From Algoriphagus sp. Y33 (GTDB lineage: Bacteria > Bacteroidota > Bacteroidia > Cytophagales > Cyclobacteriaceae): a stretch of DNA of 64,000 nt. The stretch's first letter is position 1, and each line of letters starts with the position of its first letter. Below, piece by piece: positions 36,395-46,900 of this stretch. A program made the position numbers and the translations under genes. The DNA lies in NCBI RefSeq assembly GCF_014838715.1, contig NZ_CP061947.1, positions 434,001 through 498,000 of the forward strand. Reading direction: 5' to 3'. A model generated the notes under the pieces. That model saw only the letters and a program-made list of their open reading frames with translations. It was not told the origin of the DNA and made no database searches.

Positions 36395-37357
36395 ATGACA
36401 CAATACATAAAACACCTGATTACCGCAGTGCTTTTCATTGCATCAGTCGGCTCTTCCTATTCCCAGTCGAGGAAATACATTTCCAATTTTGACTTTTTCC
36501 AGAGCTACTATAATCCTGCCCTGACAGGATATGAAGGCTCCACAGTGAGGGGTTTTGTGCGTAATCAGTGGTCCGGGGTGGACGGTGCCCCAAAAACCTA
36601 CTTTTTCAGCACTGAACTTGATTTCGGGGAGTTGGCAGGAGAAGTAGACCCTGCCTTGATGGGGAAAAATGCTGTCTCTGTGAATCTGCTGCACGATACC
36701 TATGGGGCATTCCGGGAGACAGAACTCACATTGGGTTACGCAAGCAGGATCAGGTTGACAGAAAAGCATAACCTCAGACTGGGAGCAGGGCTGAACTACC
36801 AGAGCATCCGGTTGGATGGCAATGCCCTGACTACAGAAGAACAGAATGATCCCACACTGGGACAGTATATTGGACAGTTTTCGAATATGGAGGTGGTGGA
36901 TTTCAATCTGGGTATTGCCCTGACGCACGCAAACTACTATTTTTCCTATGGTATCCATCGGGTAAACGGTGGAAGGATCACCTCAGGGGATGAATTCATG
37001 GAAGCCTATCCTGCAAGCTCCATTTTTCAGGCAGGGTACAGAAGTGCAATAAGTTATAATGTGGCTGTAATACTGAATGGGATGTATAGCACACAGAAGA
37101 ATCAGGGCGACAATATAGAATTCAATTTGAAAGCCTTGCTGATGGACAGGCTTTGGTTGGGAATTGGACACAGAATCGATTATGCTACCAATGCCCAGTT
37201 GGGCATCGTGACCAAGCGCTTAAGAATAGGCTATCTGTACGAGTTTCCAAATGCCACCAGTTACAACCTTCCTGGCAATACCCATGAATTCACAGCGGTA
37301 TTCAATATATTTAGAGACAATGTGGGAACAGGGTCTCAGGAAGTGATGATGTGGTAG
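36395..37357 (+). CDS. Type IX secretion system PorP/SprF family membrane protein
   Basis: 320-aa outer-membrane beta-barrel protein of the PorP/SprF family, with signal peptide (cleavage near SYSQ, aa 24). Typical features are the early FDFFQSYYNPALTGYEGS segment, FVRNQWSGVDGAP (about aa 50), alternating aromatic beta strands and the late GYLYEFP motif. Such proteins accompany and help present individual T9SS type B substrates. Its place directly after the giant type B adhesin makes it the likely dedicated partner. The 1196-aa unknown protein gene follows 71 nt downstream. Confidence 0.92.
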   Translation: MTQYIKHLITAVLFIASVGSSYSQSRKYISNFDFFQSYYNPALTGYEGSTVRGFVRNQWSGVDGAPKTYFFSTELDFGELAGEVDPALMGKNAVSVNLLHDTYGAFRETELTLGYASRIRLTEKHNLRLGAGLNYQSIRLDGNALTTEEQNDPTLGQYIGQFSNMEVVDFNLGIALTHANYYFSYGIHRVNGGRITSGDEFMEAYPASSIFQAGYRSAISYNVAVILNGMYSTQKNQGDNIEFNLKALLMDRLWLGIGHRIDYATNAQLGIVTKRLRIGYLYEFPNATSYNLPGNTHEFTAVFNIFRDNVGTGSQEVMMW

Positions 37358-37428
37358 GCTTAATGCTATGGACTTAAAGTTTATATTCCAATAGAAAAAT
37401 TCTTTTTCAATTTTAATACTGTTTAATT

Positions 37429-40400
37429 ATGACTACAGAAACAATTCGACTTATCGACGAAAGTTTGGACCCTATTAAAAAAGGAGCTAACCCGTTGCTC
37501 TCAATGAGCAAGACCGATATGGAAAACTATATTTCCATTCGAAGCAAAGGTATACCCGGTAAAAGAGCCTTCTTCAACCACATCAGAAATGTGGCCACTA
37601 AGGAGGTTATGGTCACGGGATTATTTCTCAATTTTTCGCAGGACTTGTCGGATTCTAAACTGAATTCCATCCTAGGGAATAAAAATATAGAGCGGTTTTT
37701 TTTGTACGCTGATACCATTATCATTAATAGGGAATTAAAGTTTCCACAAACGAATGTGACTATTGGTTGCAGGCAGTTGATCATTGAGGAGAAAGGCCAA
37801 ATTATAACAACTCCCGAATCCAATCCGCAGCCTTATGCAACAGGAGGGACTGAGGGAAATAGTGCAGCCGGTGCAGATGGTCACAGAGGTGGAAATATTA
37901 CGCTTCTTTGTGGTTCAATTGAAAATAAGCGCAAATCAGGCCCAGCCTTTATTTTGGATGGAGGTAAAGCCCAAGATGGCCAGCTAGGTGGGTATTACAC
38001 CGTAAAGCATAACGATGAATTTCCTTTATCATGGTCAAAAATAGAAACAGAGGCCATGAGCAATGATGAAATAAAAGGAGGCTTGGCTAACTGGGATTGG
38101 CCGGACTTTAGTGGAATTGATAAAACGAAAATTTACTTTGCGAGTATTTGGTCAGTGAACCTTGGCTGGTTGGATACAAAGAAGAGAGAGAAAAAGGTTA
38201 CTGTTGGTGATGCTGACTTACCTAATCAGGACAATGGAGCTGATGCATATGCTTCAGGAGACGGAGGAGATGGTGGAGACGCAGGTGATTTACTCATGTT
38301 GGACCATATTAAATCCGAAAAAGATGTTACCTCTCAGCAAAAGGGCGGTGAAAAAGGCTTTTCTAAAAAGATAGAATCTCAACCTCCTGCTCAAAAAAGC
38401 ACGTTTTATCATATTGACCTTACTATTTGGCATAAAGACATCAACTATTTATGGAATAAGGATCGGTTGAAATATGAACCTAAGGTTTCCATTGCAAAAA
38501 AGTTACCTGCCGAATATGGTTTGTCTGCCAAAGGGAATGATGGTGTAAATGGTAAAGACGGTCTGCAATTGGGCCCGTCGAACAGCGAACAATACTGGCT
38601 GCGTCCAGTTTTATTGGAAACGATGTTAGGTTATGCCAAAACACACTTTAGAGATGGCGATCGAAATAAAGCTCAGTGGATTTTAGATCATTATGCTCTT
38701 GCGATAGATACGATCCCCCTAACTCTAAGGGATGACATGCACTTATCCTCTCTCATTCGTGAGGTGGAATTATACCACCGCAGGCTTAACCAAAACCTGG
38801 ATTTTTACGGCTATCCTCCAGGGTGGATTCCTCGCATGTCAGCGCTTTCCAACTTGAAAATCCTTAATAGTTCCAGAAGGGATTTAGCCCAGCTTATTTA
38901 TTTCGCCAATACCCTCTTAAAACAGGATGACGAGAACAGCCTGAAAGCAAAAAATCTGGAATGGGCGGTAAATGAACTAAGAGAGGGAATGGAAGCCGCA
39001 CAGGGAAATATTGTAGCTGCCTTCGAAGCACTTCCTTCAATCAAACAGGAGTTGTTCGTGGTAGAAAGTAAAGTGGCTGAACAGTTAGCCGCACTTCGTG
39101 CACTTAAGGCTAAAATACTTTTGGAGATTGAAGAAAAAGAAAGAGCTCAGGCGTTGTTTACCGGAGCTTTTGAAATAGCAGCGGGGATTTGTGTCATGAT
39201 TCCTGTAGGTCAGCCTTATGTAGGGGCCGTGGGTAGTGTATTGTCTCAAATTGGTAAAATCGACATTGATTCTGAAAATCCACTGACGGAAGGATTGAAT
39301 TTTGCAACTGGACTTACCGGAGAACTCTCAACTTTTGTCAATGATAATAAGGGAAAAATCAGCAAGGATGCAAACTCCGGTCTAACTAAAGAAGTCACCA
39401 GCGGAACCAAGGAATTAAATCAATTTGAGGGGGATATTCAGGCTGTAAAAGCAGATAGACTTGCCGCTGAAGCTGCGGTGGTCAATAAGTTTTCAGACCA
39501 GGAATTGGCTATCCTTCATGAACGGGTAAGAGTAATTGACGGGCTGGCCAGCAATGCTCAACAGGATTTTTCCCATACCGAAGACTATGTAGAAATACTT
39601 GGTAACCTAGATATACTACAGGCTGAAATAGATCACAGCAAAGATCTTCGGGAAGCGGATAAAAACAGGCTCAGCCAACGGCTAAAAGAACTTAATATCG
39701 AAAAGAAAGAGTTGGCAGGCAGACTGAAGATCCAGAAGGAAAAAAGAACAAAAAGGGAGAAGAATGTGGAAAATGCCGGGAAGGCTTTAAAGGGACTTAC
39801 TACTGGGCTGAGTGGAGTTTCTTCAGGAATCCAAAAAATGATGGTGGAGTTTGATCCTGACTCGCCTGAAGTGAAAGCCAAATTTGAAAAAATAATGGCT
39901 TCCAAATACAAGCAGGAATTTGTGAAAATCAACGAGGCCATCGATGCTATGAATAAGCTGAAGCTGCCTTTGGTAGATAGACTCCTTTGGTTTGAGCAGC
40001 GCATAAGTCAGGGAGTGCAGCGGATCAATAATTCTTTGGTGCAATGGTCTGTACTCAACGACCAGCGAGTTGAAGCTGAGCAACACGGTCTTCTGCCGAG
40101 TAGTAGGTCTATTCTACAGAGAATTGAGGAAGAATCCTGGGCTTTGTTGATGCAGGAATGCTATTACCTTACCAAATCTTATCAATACCGGTTCCTTAGA
40201 AGAATAGATCCGATTCAGCATGGAATAAAAAGTTTTATTGAGGATGTTGCTCAGCAAAGTGAGGGCGTAAATCCAGGTTCTATGGATGTGGATGCTTACA
40301 ACCTGCTTTTTGAAAAAGTACTTCGTAGTCAATTCCACAGATTGGGTGTTGCGCTGTTGACAGATACTCAGGAGGGGCAAGGGACTATTGAAACCCCAAG

Positions 40401-41019
40401 TATGACTGTTACTATTGTTGAAAATGATAAAAATAGCAATGGTGATTTTATCCTACAACGGTTCAATGAAACTGGTAGGGCTCAGTTTAGGTTTGATGAG
40501 ATAGAAAGTGGTAAAAAAGGGACAAAAAACTGGAAGTTCTACCGCATCATCGGAATCGAGTTTCTCAATATAAAACTCAGGGAATCGCATGCTTCTTTCG
40601 ATTTTGGCATCAGGCATTCGGGAGAATCTATCGTCAGAGATCAAAAGGGAACTCCCTACTTCTTCACTTCGATCAGCAGCCAAAACAACTTAACCGGAAA
40701 GGATGGGGGATCCAGTTTTAATCTTCAGGTACAGTCCTGGAACGGCTCATATGATGCTTCTGAACGGGAAAATGAAAATGGAGGTGTATCTACTGCACCG
40801 ATCTCTTCAGAAAATGATAAAATTTTGCGCGCATTTTTGTCAGATTTTGACTTGGTGGAGTCTTTCGAGCAAGACAAAAGGCCTTATAGAGATTACTACC
40901 CAAGTGCTCAATCCACGCTCTCGCTGGTAAACTATGATGAGGCAGAAGATGGGCAAAACCCGAAAAACTATGGTGTAGAGGAGCTGAAATTTAAAGTGAT
41001 TTATGAAGTTTTGAGGTAA
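37429..41019 (+). CDS. Large protein of unknown family; coiled-coil/hydrophobic-hairpin architecture
   Basis: 1196 aa, no signal peptide, no family recognised with confidence. N-terminal third: alternating beta segments with glycine-rich turns (GADGHRGGN near aa 145, GDGGDGGDAGD near 277, GNDGVNGKDG near 369), suggesting a beta-solenoid-like fold. Middle: a long helix/coiled coil (about 515-570), a hydrophobic stretch of glycine, alanine and valine (about 575-607, EIAAGICVMIPVGQPYVGAVG), a linker, then a highly charged coiled coil (about 720-790, ELNIEKKELAGRLKIQKEKR). C-terminal about 200 residues are beta-rich and end ELKFKVIYEVLR. This plan resembles the channel region plus C-terminal domain of TcA toxin subunits, or alpha-helical pore-formers. 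That is inference; no TcB/TcC partner lies in the window. It stands downstream of PorP/SprF and may share its transcript. Confidence 0.8.
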   Translation: MTTETIRLIDESLDPIKKGANPLLSMSKTDMENYISIRSKGIPGKRAFFNHIRNVATKEVMVTGLFLNFSQDLSDSKLNSILGNKNIERFFLYADTIIINRELKFPQTNVTIGCRQLIIEEKGQIITTPESNPQPYATGGTEGNSAAGADGHRGGNITLLCGSIENKRKSGPAFILDGGKAQDGQLGGYYTVKHNDEFPLSWSKIETEAMSNDEIKGGLANWDWPDFSGIDKTKIYFASIWSVNLGWLDTKKREKKVTVGDADLPNQDNGADAYASGDGGDGGDAGDLLMLDHIKSEKDVTSQQKGGEKGFSKKIESQPPAQKSTFYHIDLTIWHKDINYLWNKDRLKYEPKVSIAKKLPAEYGLSAKGNDGVNGKDGLQLGPSNSEQYWLRPVLLETMLGYAKTHFRDGDRNKAQWILDHYALAIDTIPLTLRDDMHLSSLIREVELYHRRLNQNLDFYGYPPGWIPRMSALSNLKILNSSRRDLAQLIYFANTLLKQDDENSLKAKNLEWAVNELREGMEAAQGNIVAAFEALPSIKQELFVVESKVAEQLAALRALKAKILLEIEEKERAQALFTGAFEIAAGICVMIPVGQPYVGAVGSVLSQIGKIDIDSENPLTEGLNFATGLTGELSTFVNDNKGKISKDANSGLTKEVTSGTKELNQFEGDIQAVKADRLAAEAAVVNKFSDQELAILHERVRVIDGLASNAQQDFSHTEDYVEILGNLDILQAEIDHSKDLREADKNRLSQRLKELNIEKKELAGRLKIQKEKRTKREKNVENAGKALKGLTTGLSGVSSGIQKMMVEFDPDSPEVKAKFEKIMASKYKQEFVKINEAIDAMNKLKLPLVDRLLWFEQRISQGVQRINNSLVQWSVLNDQRVEAEQHGLLPSSRSILQRIEEESWALLMQECYYLTKSYQYRFLRRIDPIQHGIKSFIEDVAQQSEGVNPGSMDVDAYNLLFEKVLRSQFHRLGVALLTDTQEGQGTIETPSMTVTIVENDKNSNGDFILQRFNETGRAQFRFDEIESGKKGTKNWKFYRIIGIEFLNIKLRESHASFDFGIRHSGESIVRDQKGTPYFFTSISSQNNLTGKDGGSSFNLQVQSWNGSYDASERENENGGVSTAPISSENDKILRAFLSDFDLVESFEQDKRPYRDYYPSAQSTLSLVNYDEAEDGQNPKNYGVEELKFKVIYEVLR

Positions 41020-41772
41020 GAAACAGATTTTCTTGTTTGGGCTGCAAGCTTCGGCTATTCCAAGCTAGGGCTTGCTATATAAGTCTCAGGTATGACGGAC
41101 TTGCTTGCCGGCAGGCTAAAGGTGGCCGAGTGAGGATATATGGGTATACCTCGAATGAGGCCAACGTAGAAGATGGTATGGCTGAGGCTGGCTTGTAAAT
41201 CCCGATTTTGGGATTTTCTGATGCGTGGATAAAGAGCTATTGTCTTCAATAAGCTTGACCTGCTGAAAAACCGTTCGCAAGAAAAATGGGTTAATCATTG
41301 AAAATGATGGCTTTTAATCTGTTACTGGCGTTTTTCAGCATGCCCGATTTAAATTCTTCAGCTCAGGTTACTGCCAAGCTATCTCTATCGCCTTTTCCAA
41401 CAACTCGTCCCTTCTGGCTCTTACTCCTTAAACCCGGACTTTGCATAAGGGTTCGTAGCAGTCTCAGTTCATTTTTCAGTGTGTAATTCGAGTTCAATAA
41501 TCCATTCTACATAAACATCCGGCAGGAAAACTATTCCTTGAAACTGGGATCCGTCATGCTTCATACACTCTTGCTTGTAAAGGAGATGATGAAATCCCCC
41601 GCAGTGTAAAGCTGTTGATATTTACATTGTTACCTGAAAGCTATCACTCAGTGAAAGCACCAGAGTGGCCTCATCCTGATACCACACTTTTTTCGCCTGG
41701 TTAAACTGTTCTTTTCTTATTCTACCATCGAAAATCTTTCTATCTAGTCGGATGATTTGATGATTTTTTTAT
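41020..41772. other. Intergenic region with a weak terminator and gene debris
   Basis: A 7-bp hairpin AAATCCC/GGGATTT at 41197-41216 with four T residues may end the upstream transcript. A short frame from 41298 begins with a signal-peptide-like stretch (MAFNLLLAFFSMPDLNSSAQ) but ends after 62 codons without a domain. It may be the broken start of an exported protein. Nothing else is recognisable. Confidence 0.4.
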
Positions 41773-41944
41773 CCCTGAATTCCTCCAAAGTTAGTCCTTG
41801 GGCTCGATGCGCCCATGAGCTTCCGGCATAAAGCCGCTTGCTTCACTGCGCTATTTATTCCTTTTCCTCATGGTCTTATCTCTCCCAAGACCTGTGTGGG
41901 TGTCCTAATTCATTGTTCACCAAAACGAAAAGAAATCGAGGATG
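41773..41944 (+). repeat. R2 repeat, copy 2 (172 bp, upstream of second radC)
   Basis: Nearly identical to 21401-21572 in the same orientation; differences are scattered single bases. It precedes R1 copy D and the second radC gene. Confidence 0.85.
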
Positions 41945-41954
41945 ATGACAATGT

Positions 41955-42050
41955 TACACACAGTGATAATTAGCTATTTGCGAGATTCCCTGTCCGACGA
42001 CAGGCGGGCATGTGACCATAATTAATCGATTATAAACACATATAATTATG
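41955..42050 (+). repeat. R1 repeat, copy D, with palindromic insert (radC leader)
   Basis: Shares TTGCGAGATTC, CATGTGACCA and the AACACAT...AATTATGGATGC end with copy C. Between GAGATTC and CATGTGACC it carries about 20 extra bases with the inverted repeat CCTGTC-CGAC-GACAGG, at the same point as the unrelated palindrome in copy B. Confidence 0.75.
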
Positions 42051-42083
42051 GATGCTTTAGAAGGAAAAATTGATTTGTAGGAA

Positions 42084-42518
42084 GTGGCTGAGATCAAGCT
42101 TAGCTATAGTGCGAAAGTGAAAGCTTCGCTGCGGCCATGTGTCTGCGGATCCCGGCAGGTGTATGAAGTGCTTTCCTCAATCTGGGAGAAAGATAGAATT
42201 GAGTTTGTTGAGGATTTCAAAGTAATGCTGCTTTCCAGAGCCAATAGGGTGTTCGGGATCGTAACCATCAGCTCGGGCGGAAAAGCAGGGACTGTGGTGG
42301 ATGTAAAGCTTGTTTTTGCGGCATCAATCAAAACCAATGTAAGTTCTGTCATACTTGCCCACAACCATCCGTCTGGTAATCTGATACCTTCAGAGAAAGA
42401 TAAGCGTTTGACCAAACGGGCTAAGGAAGCGGGAAAGATCCTGGATATTCCTGTGCTGGATCATCTGATCCTTACTGCCGAAGGGTATCATTCCTTTGCG
42501 GATGATTGGGAGCTTTAG
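42084..42518 (+). CDS. radC: RadC-family JAB-domain protein, probably expressed only from a downstream start
   Basis: The ancestral frame starts at ATG 42048 (MDALEGKIDL), but codon 11 is TAG (42078-42080). A GTG at 42084 restores a 144-aa product. It retains the whole JAB/MPN metal site: HNHPSG (about aa 93-98) followed by SEKD, and the C-terminal LDHLILTAEGYHSFADD. RadC-like proteins of this size are common in Bacteroidota mobile regions; despite the name, a DNA repair role is doubtful. If the GTG start is not used, this is a pseudogene. No recombinase or transposase gene is adjacent. Confidence 0.75.
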   Translation: MAEIKLSYSAKVKASLRPCVCGSRQVYEVLSSIWEKDRIEFVEDFKVMLLSRANRVFGIVTISSGGKAGTVVDVKLVFAASIKTNVSSVILAHNHPSGNLIPSEKDKRLTKRAKEAGKILDIPVLDHLILTAEGYHSFADDWEL

Positions 42519-42530
42519 GGCTCCTTTTTT
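42509..42530 (+). terminator. Compact terminator overlapping the radC stop codon
   Basis: GGAGC (42509-42513) pairs with GCTCC (42520-42524), followed by six T residues. The stem includes the last radC codons, so gene and terminator travel as one unit. Confidence 0.65.
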
Positions 42531-42775
42531 ATTAGAAGGAAGCTTAATTGAATTTCGAAAAGGTCAAACCGTTTAATGCTGTATAATTATGGTGTTTTAA
42601 TTTCCGTTTTCCTTAGGTGGATATTGCATTATTCAGATTGGTCAAAGTATTTCCACCACCAAAACCTCATCATTTCACGTAGACGTTTCATCTCCCTTTT
42701 CTTCCGTTTCGAGCATATCACCGCATGGTGCTTTTTAAATAATTACCACTTTTGGCCATAAATAAATACAAAAGT

Positions 42776-43897
42776 ATGGCTTGTGTCAAAACGTTTTTTA
42801 TGTGGATAGCAATAGCTGCCTGCTTCCTTGTGTCAAGTTGTGGCAATACCGAAGGCAGTGATCAGCAGCAGGCAATTAAGCTACTGCCTGTTTTACAGGT
42901 TCAGCTGTCAAATGCGCACGTTGATACTGATTATCCGGCACGTATAGAAGGAAAGGTGATTGTCGATATCCGTTCGCAGGCGGATGGTTACATCGAAAAA
43001 ATTTTCGTTGATGAGGGTAGTTACGTCAAAGCCGGACAGCCCTTGTTTAAAATCATAGACAGATCGCTGATCGAACAGCTTAATTCGGCAAAAGCATCCT
43101 TAAATGCATCTAAAGCAATGCTTGCAAATGCTGCTTTAGAACTCGAAAAAAACAGGGACCTCAGCAGTACTAAGGTGGTTTCCGATTATCAACTTAAAGC
43201 TGCTGAATCCAATTTTGAGAATGCCAAGGCACTGGTAGCCCAAAACAGTTCTTTGGTAGAAGCAGCGAAGGTTAATCTTGATTTTTCCTTGATAAAAGCA
43301 CCTGTTTCAGGCTACCTCGGACGTATTCCAAAACGAATCGGAAATCTGGTGTCCAAAGGGGATGCAATTCCACTGACGACCTTGTCCGATGTAAGCGAGG
43401 TATATGCTTATTTCTCAATTAGCGAAAAGGATTACCTGCGTTTTATCTCGCGAAGTGAAGCCAAATCTTTTCAGGATAAAGTCATGGCTCTGCCAAACGT
43501 TCAGCTCATTCTTGCCGATGGAAATACGTATGCAAAGCAAGGGAAAATACAGATGATTGATGGCCAGTTTGATAAAGCAACAGGGGCCATCAGTGTGCGG
43601 GCAGTTTTCGACAATGAAGAAAATATTTTGCGCTCAGGAAATACCGGTAGGATTGTTTTACCCGAAAAATATAAGGATGTGATTTTAATTCCTGTTTTGG
43701 CAACCCTAGATGTTCAAAACAAAATTTTTGTTTATCGCTTGACCGATGATAACAAAGCTGAACGTGTAGCAGTGGATGTGGGTGGAAAAAGTGGCGGAAA
43801 TTACCTTGTTATCGGAGGGCTTCACCCGGGGGATAGAATTGTGGCCAAAGATTTAAACCTCATTCAGGAAGGTGAACAAATCACACCTGAGAAGTAA
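42776..43897 (+). CDS. RND efflux periplasmic adaptor (membrane fusion protein)
   Basis: 373-aa adaptor lipoprotein of the AcrA/MexA family. I choose ATG 42776 over an upstream TTG because it gives a good lipoprotein signal (MACVKTFFMWIAIAACFLVSSC). Domains: lipoyl/barrel-sandwich (DIRSQADGYIEKIFVDEGSYVKAGQPL, about aa 65-92), a helical hairpin (about 100-165), SLIKAPVSGYLGRIP and the beta-barrel, then the C-terminal membrane-proximal domain (GGLHPGDRIV). It bridges the HAE1 pump and the outer-membrane factor encoded next. Start of the probable six-gene operon up to 50.8 kb. Confidence 0.92.
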   Translation: MACVKTFFMWIAIAACFLVSSCGNTEGSDQQQAIKLLPVLQVQLSNAHVDTDYPARIEGKVIVDIRSQADGYIEKIFVDEGSYVKAGQPLFKIIDRSLIEQLNSAKASLNASKAMLANAALELEKNRDLSSTKVVSDYQLKAAESNFENAKALVAQNSSLVEAAKVNLDFSLIKAPVSGYLGRIPKRIGNLVSKGDAIPLTTLSDVSEVYAYFSISEKDYLRFISRSEAKSFQDKVMALPNVQLILADGNTYAKQGKIQMIDGQFDKATGAISVRAVFDNEENILRSGNTGRIVLPEKYKDVILIPVLATLDVQNKIFVYRLTDDNKAERVAVDVGGKSGGNYLVIGGLHPGDRIVAKDLNLIQEGEQITPEK

Positions 43898-43914
43898 CTA
43901 CACACTATTTTAAG

Positions 43915-46900
43915 ATGCTGAAAAAAATTATTACAAGGCCTGTTTTGGCAACCGTAATTTCCATCGTGTTGGTGTTACTGGGTTTAGTAAGTATGCAACG
44001 GATCCCGGTTACTATGTTTCCGGATATTGCCCCACCAACTGTGAATGTATCGGGTTCATATCCGGGGGGCAATAGTGAAAGTGTTATCCGCTCAGTAATT
44101 ACCCCTTTGGAAGATGCGATTAATGGGGTGGAAAACATGGAGTACATCTCCTCTTCGGCAGGTAGCGACGGTTCTTTTTCTTTACGGATCGTATTTAAGC
44201 AGGGGGTTGACCCTGATCAGGCTGCTGTAAATGTTCAGAACCGTGTGGCACAGGTGAACAGCCTTATTCCAAGTGAGGTCGTACAGGCAGGGATTACCAC
44301 TACAAAGCAGCAGAACAGCAGCATTATGTACTTTGATATTACGAGTACAGATACCACTAAATACGATGAGGTTTTTTTGCAGAACTATGCCAAAATCAAC
44401 CTTATCACCAGTCTGAAGCGTATCCCCGGAATTGGAAATGTTCAGATATTGGGTTCTAAGGATTATGCCATGCGGATTTGGTTAGATCCCCAAAAAATGA
44501 CCGTGCATAGTCTGGTTCCGCAGGATATAGAGCGCGCCATTGCCAATAGTAGTTTGGAAGCTTCACCGGGGAAATTGGGAGAAGAGTCGGATGCTCCGAT
44601 GCAATACACGATGAAGTATAAAGGGAAGTTGAATACCGCAGGAGACTTCGGGAAGATTGTAATTAAAGCCGATCCCGATGGAGGAATGCTCCGCCTGAGA
44701 GATGTGGCAAGGATTGAGTTAGGTGCCTCATTTTATGGAAGTGACAACAAGGAAAATGGCTTTCCGGCTGTTGTGATCGGTATCCAACAGGCCAGTGGAT
44801 CCAATGCAAATGAGATTGAAACGGCAGTGAGAGCGCAGCTGGAAGACTTTAGTGAAAGTTTCCCCGAAGGAATTGAATACAATATTATCCAGAGTGTAAA
44901 AGAACGGTTGGATCAATCCATTCAACAGGTTCGCAACACCTTTATAGAAGCATTTGTACTCGTGTTTATAGTGGTTTTCCTCTTTTTGCAGGATTTTCGT
45001 TCTACACTTATCCCGGCCATTGCCGTGCCTGTAGCCATTATCGGCACATTCTTTTTCCTGCAAATGCTGGGGTTCACGATGAATGTGCTTACGCTTTTCG
45101 CTTTGGTGTTGGCAATTGGTATTGTAGTAGATGATGCCATTGTAGTGGTAGAAGCTGTCCATGCAAAAATGAAAAAGACAGGTTTGCCGGCAAAGGAGGC
45201 TACCATCGCTACAATGGGAGAGATAACCAGTGCTATTGTTTCGATTACGTTGGTGATGTCGGCAGTATTTTTACCGATTGGTTTTATGGATGGACCGGCA
45301 GGGATATTTTATAAACAATTTGCCTTTACCTTGGCCATTGCCATTCTTATTTCGGCACTGAATGCGCTGACACTTAGCCCTGCGCTCTGCGCACTTCTGC
45401 TTACGGACACACATCACAAGAGCGGTGAAAAAAAAGTAAAACAGTGTTTTAAACAACGCTTTTTTACGGCTTTTAATGCCGGCTTTGACACAATGACCGG
45501 TCGCTACATTCACGCTGTTGAATGGTTGCTTAAGAAGAAGTGGTTGGCCCTGACAGGTTTGGGCTTGGTAACCGTTTTTTCCATTTGGATGATGGACAAC
45601 AGCCCCAAATCTTTTATCCCTGAAGAGGATGACCGTTTTTTAACCTATTCTTTGGCATTGAAATCCGGTACCAATACGGATTATACCAATAAAGTGATCG
45701 ACCGGATTGACAGTGCTTTCGGGCAAATGCCGGAGGTGGAACTGGTGACAAGCGTATCGGGATTTGATATCATCAGCGGAGGCTCGGGACCGTCTTATGG
45801 TCTTGGTTTCATACGGTTAAAAGAGGCAAAAGACAGGGGGAATATAAAAGATATGGATCAGCTTGTAATTGCAATGAACGGACGGCTTCAGGCAATAAAA
45901 GAAGGTGAGTTGAGCATTTTCCGATCTCCGCCTGTCGAGGGGTTCGGGAGTATCAACGGTGCGGAATTGGTTCTTCAGGATAAGATGAGCGGCAGTCTTG
46001 ACGAGTTTTCAGAAGTAGCGGAAAGCCTGTTGTCGGAATTCAACAGATCGCCTCAAATTGCTTCTGCATTTACGATGTTCAGAAATGATTTTCCGCAGCT
46101 GGAAATTGAACTTGACGAAGATAAAGCCTATCAGCTCGGTACCACGCCAAAAGATGTCATGAATACGCTCGGACTTTTTTACGGTGGAAGCCAGGCGAGT
46201 GATTTTATCCGTTTCGGTAGATTTTACCGGGTAAATATTAAAGCAGAAGGGCAATACCGTGCCGATGAAAATTCGTTAAGCCAAGTTTATGTTAAAAGTA
46301 ACAGCGGCACCATGATTCCAATCAATACGTTGGTAACCCTGAATAAAGTTTATGGACCCGAACTTATCACCCGGTATAATCTGTACAATAATATTTCGGT
46401 GAATATTCTTCCCGCCGATGGGTATAGCAATACGCAGGCGATGGATGTGGCGGAGGAAATTATGAAAGAAAAACTGCCCCAATCCTACGGTTACGAATGG
46501 ACAGGTTTGAGTAAGGAAGAAAAAGAGTCCGGCAATCAAATGGTTTTCATTTTTGCACTTTGTGTGCTGTTTACCTATTTTCTTTTGGCGGCACAATACG
46601 AAAGCTATCTGCTGCCTTTGGCTGTGATTTTTTCCATCCCTACAGGTTTGTTAGGGGTTTATCTGGCGATTGGAGTGGCCGGTTTAACAAACAGTATTTA
46701 TGTGCAGGTGGGATTGATTATGCTCATCGGCTTACTTGCCAAAAATGCTATTCTCATTGTAGAATTTGCGTTGCAGGCCCGTCAAACTGGAATGGGGTTA
46801 ATCCGTTCAGCCCTTTCAGGTTCGAAGCATAGGCTCCGCCCAATATTAATGACTTCGATTGCATTCGTGGCAGGTATTACCCCGTTGATGTTTTCAAGCG

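Noticed and set aside
41298-41486. 62-codon frame with a signal-peptide-like start
   Set aside because: Ends quickly with no domain; may be a broken exported protein, but I cannot assign it.
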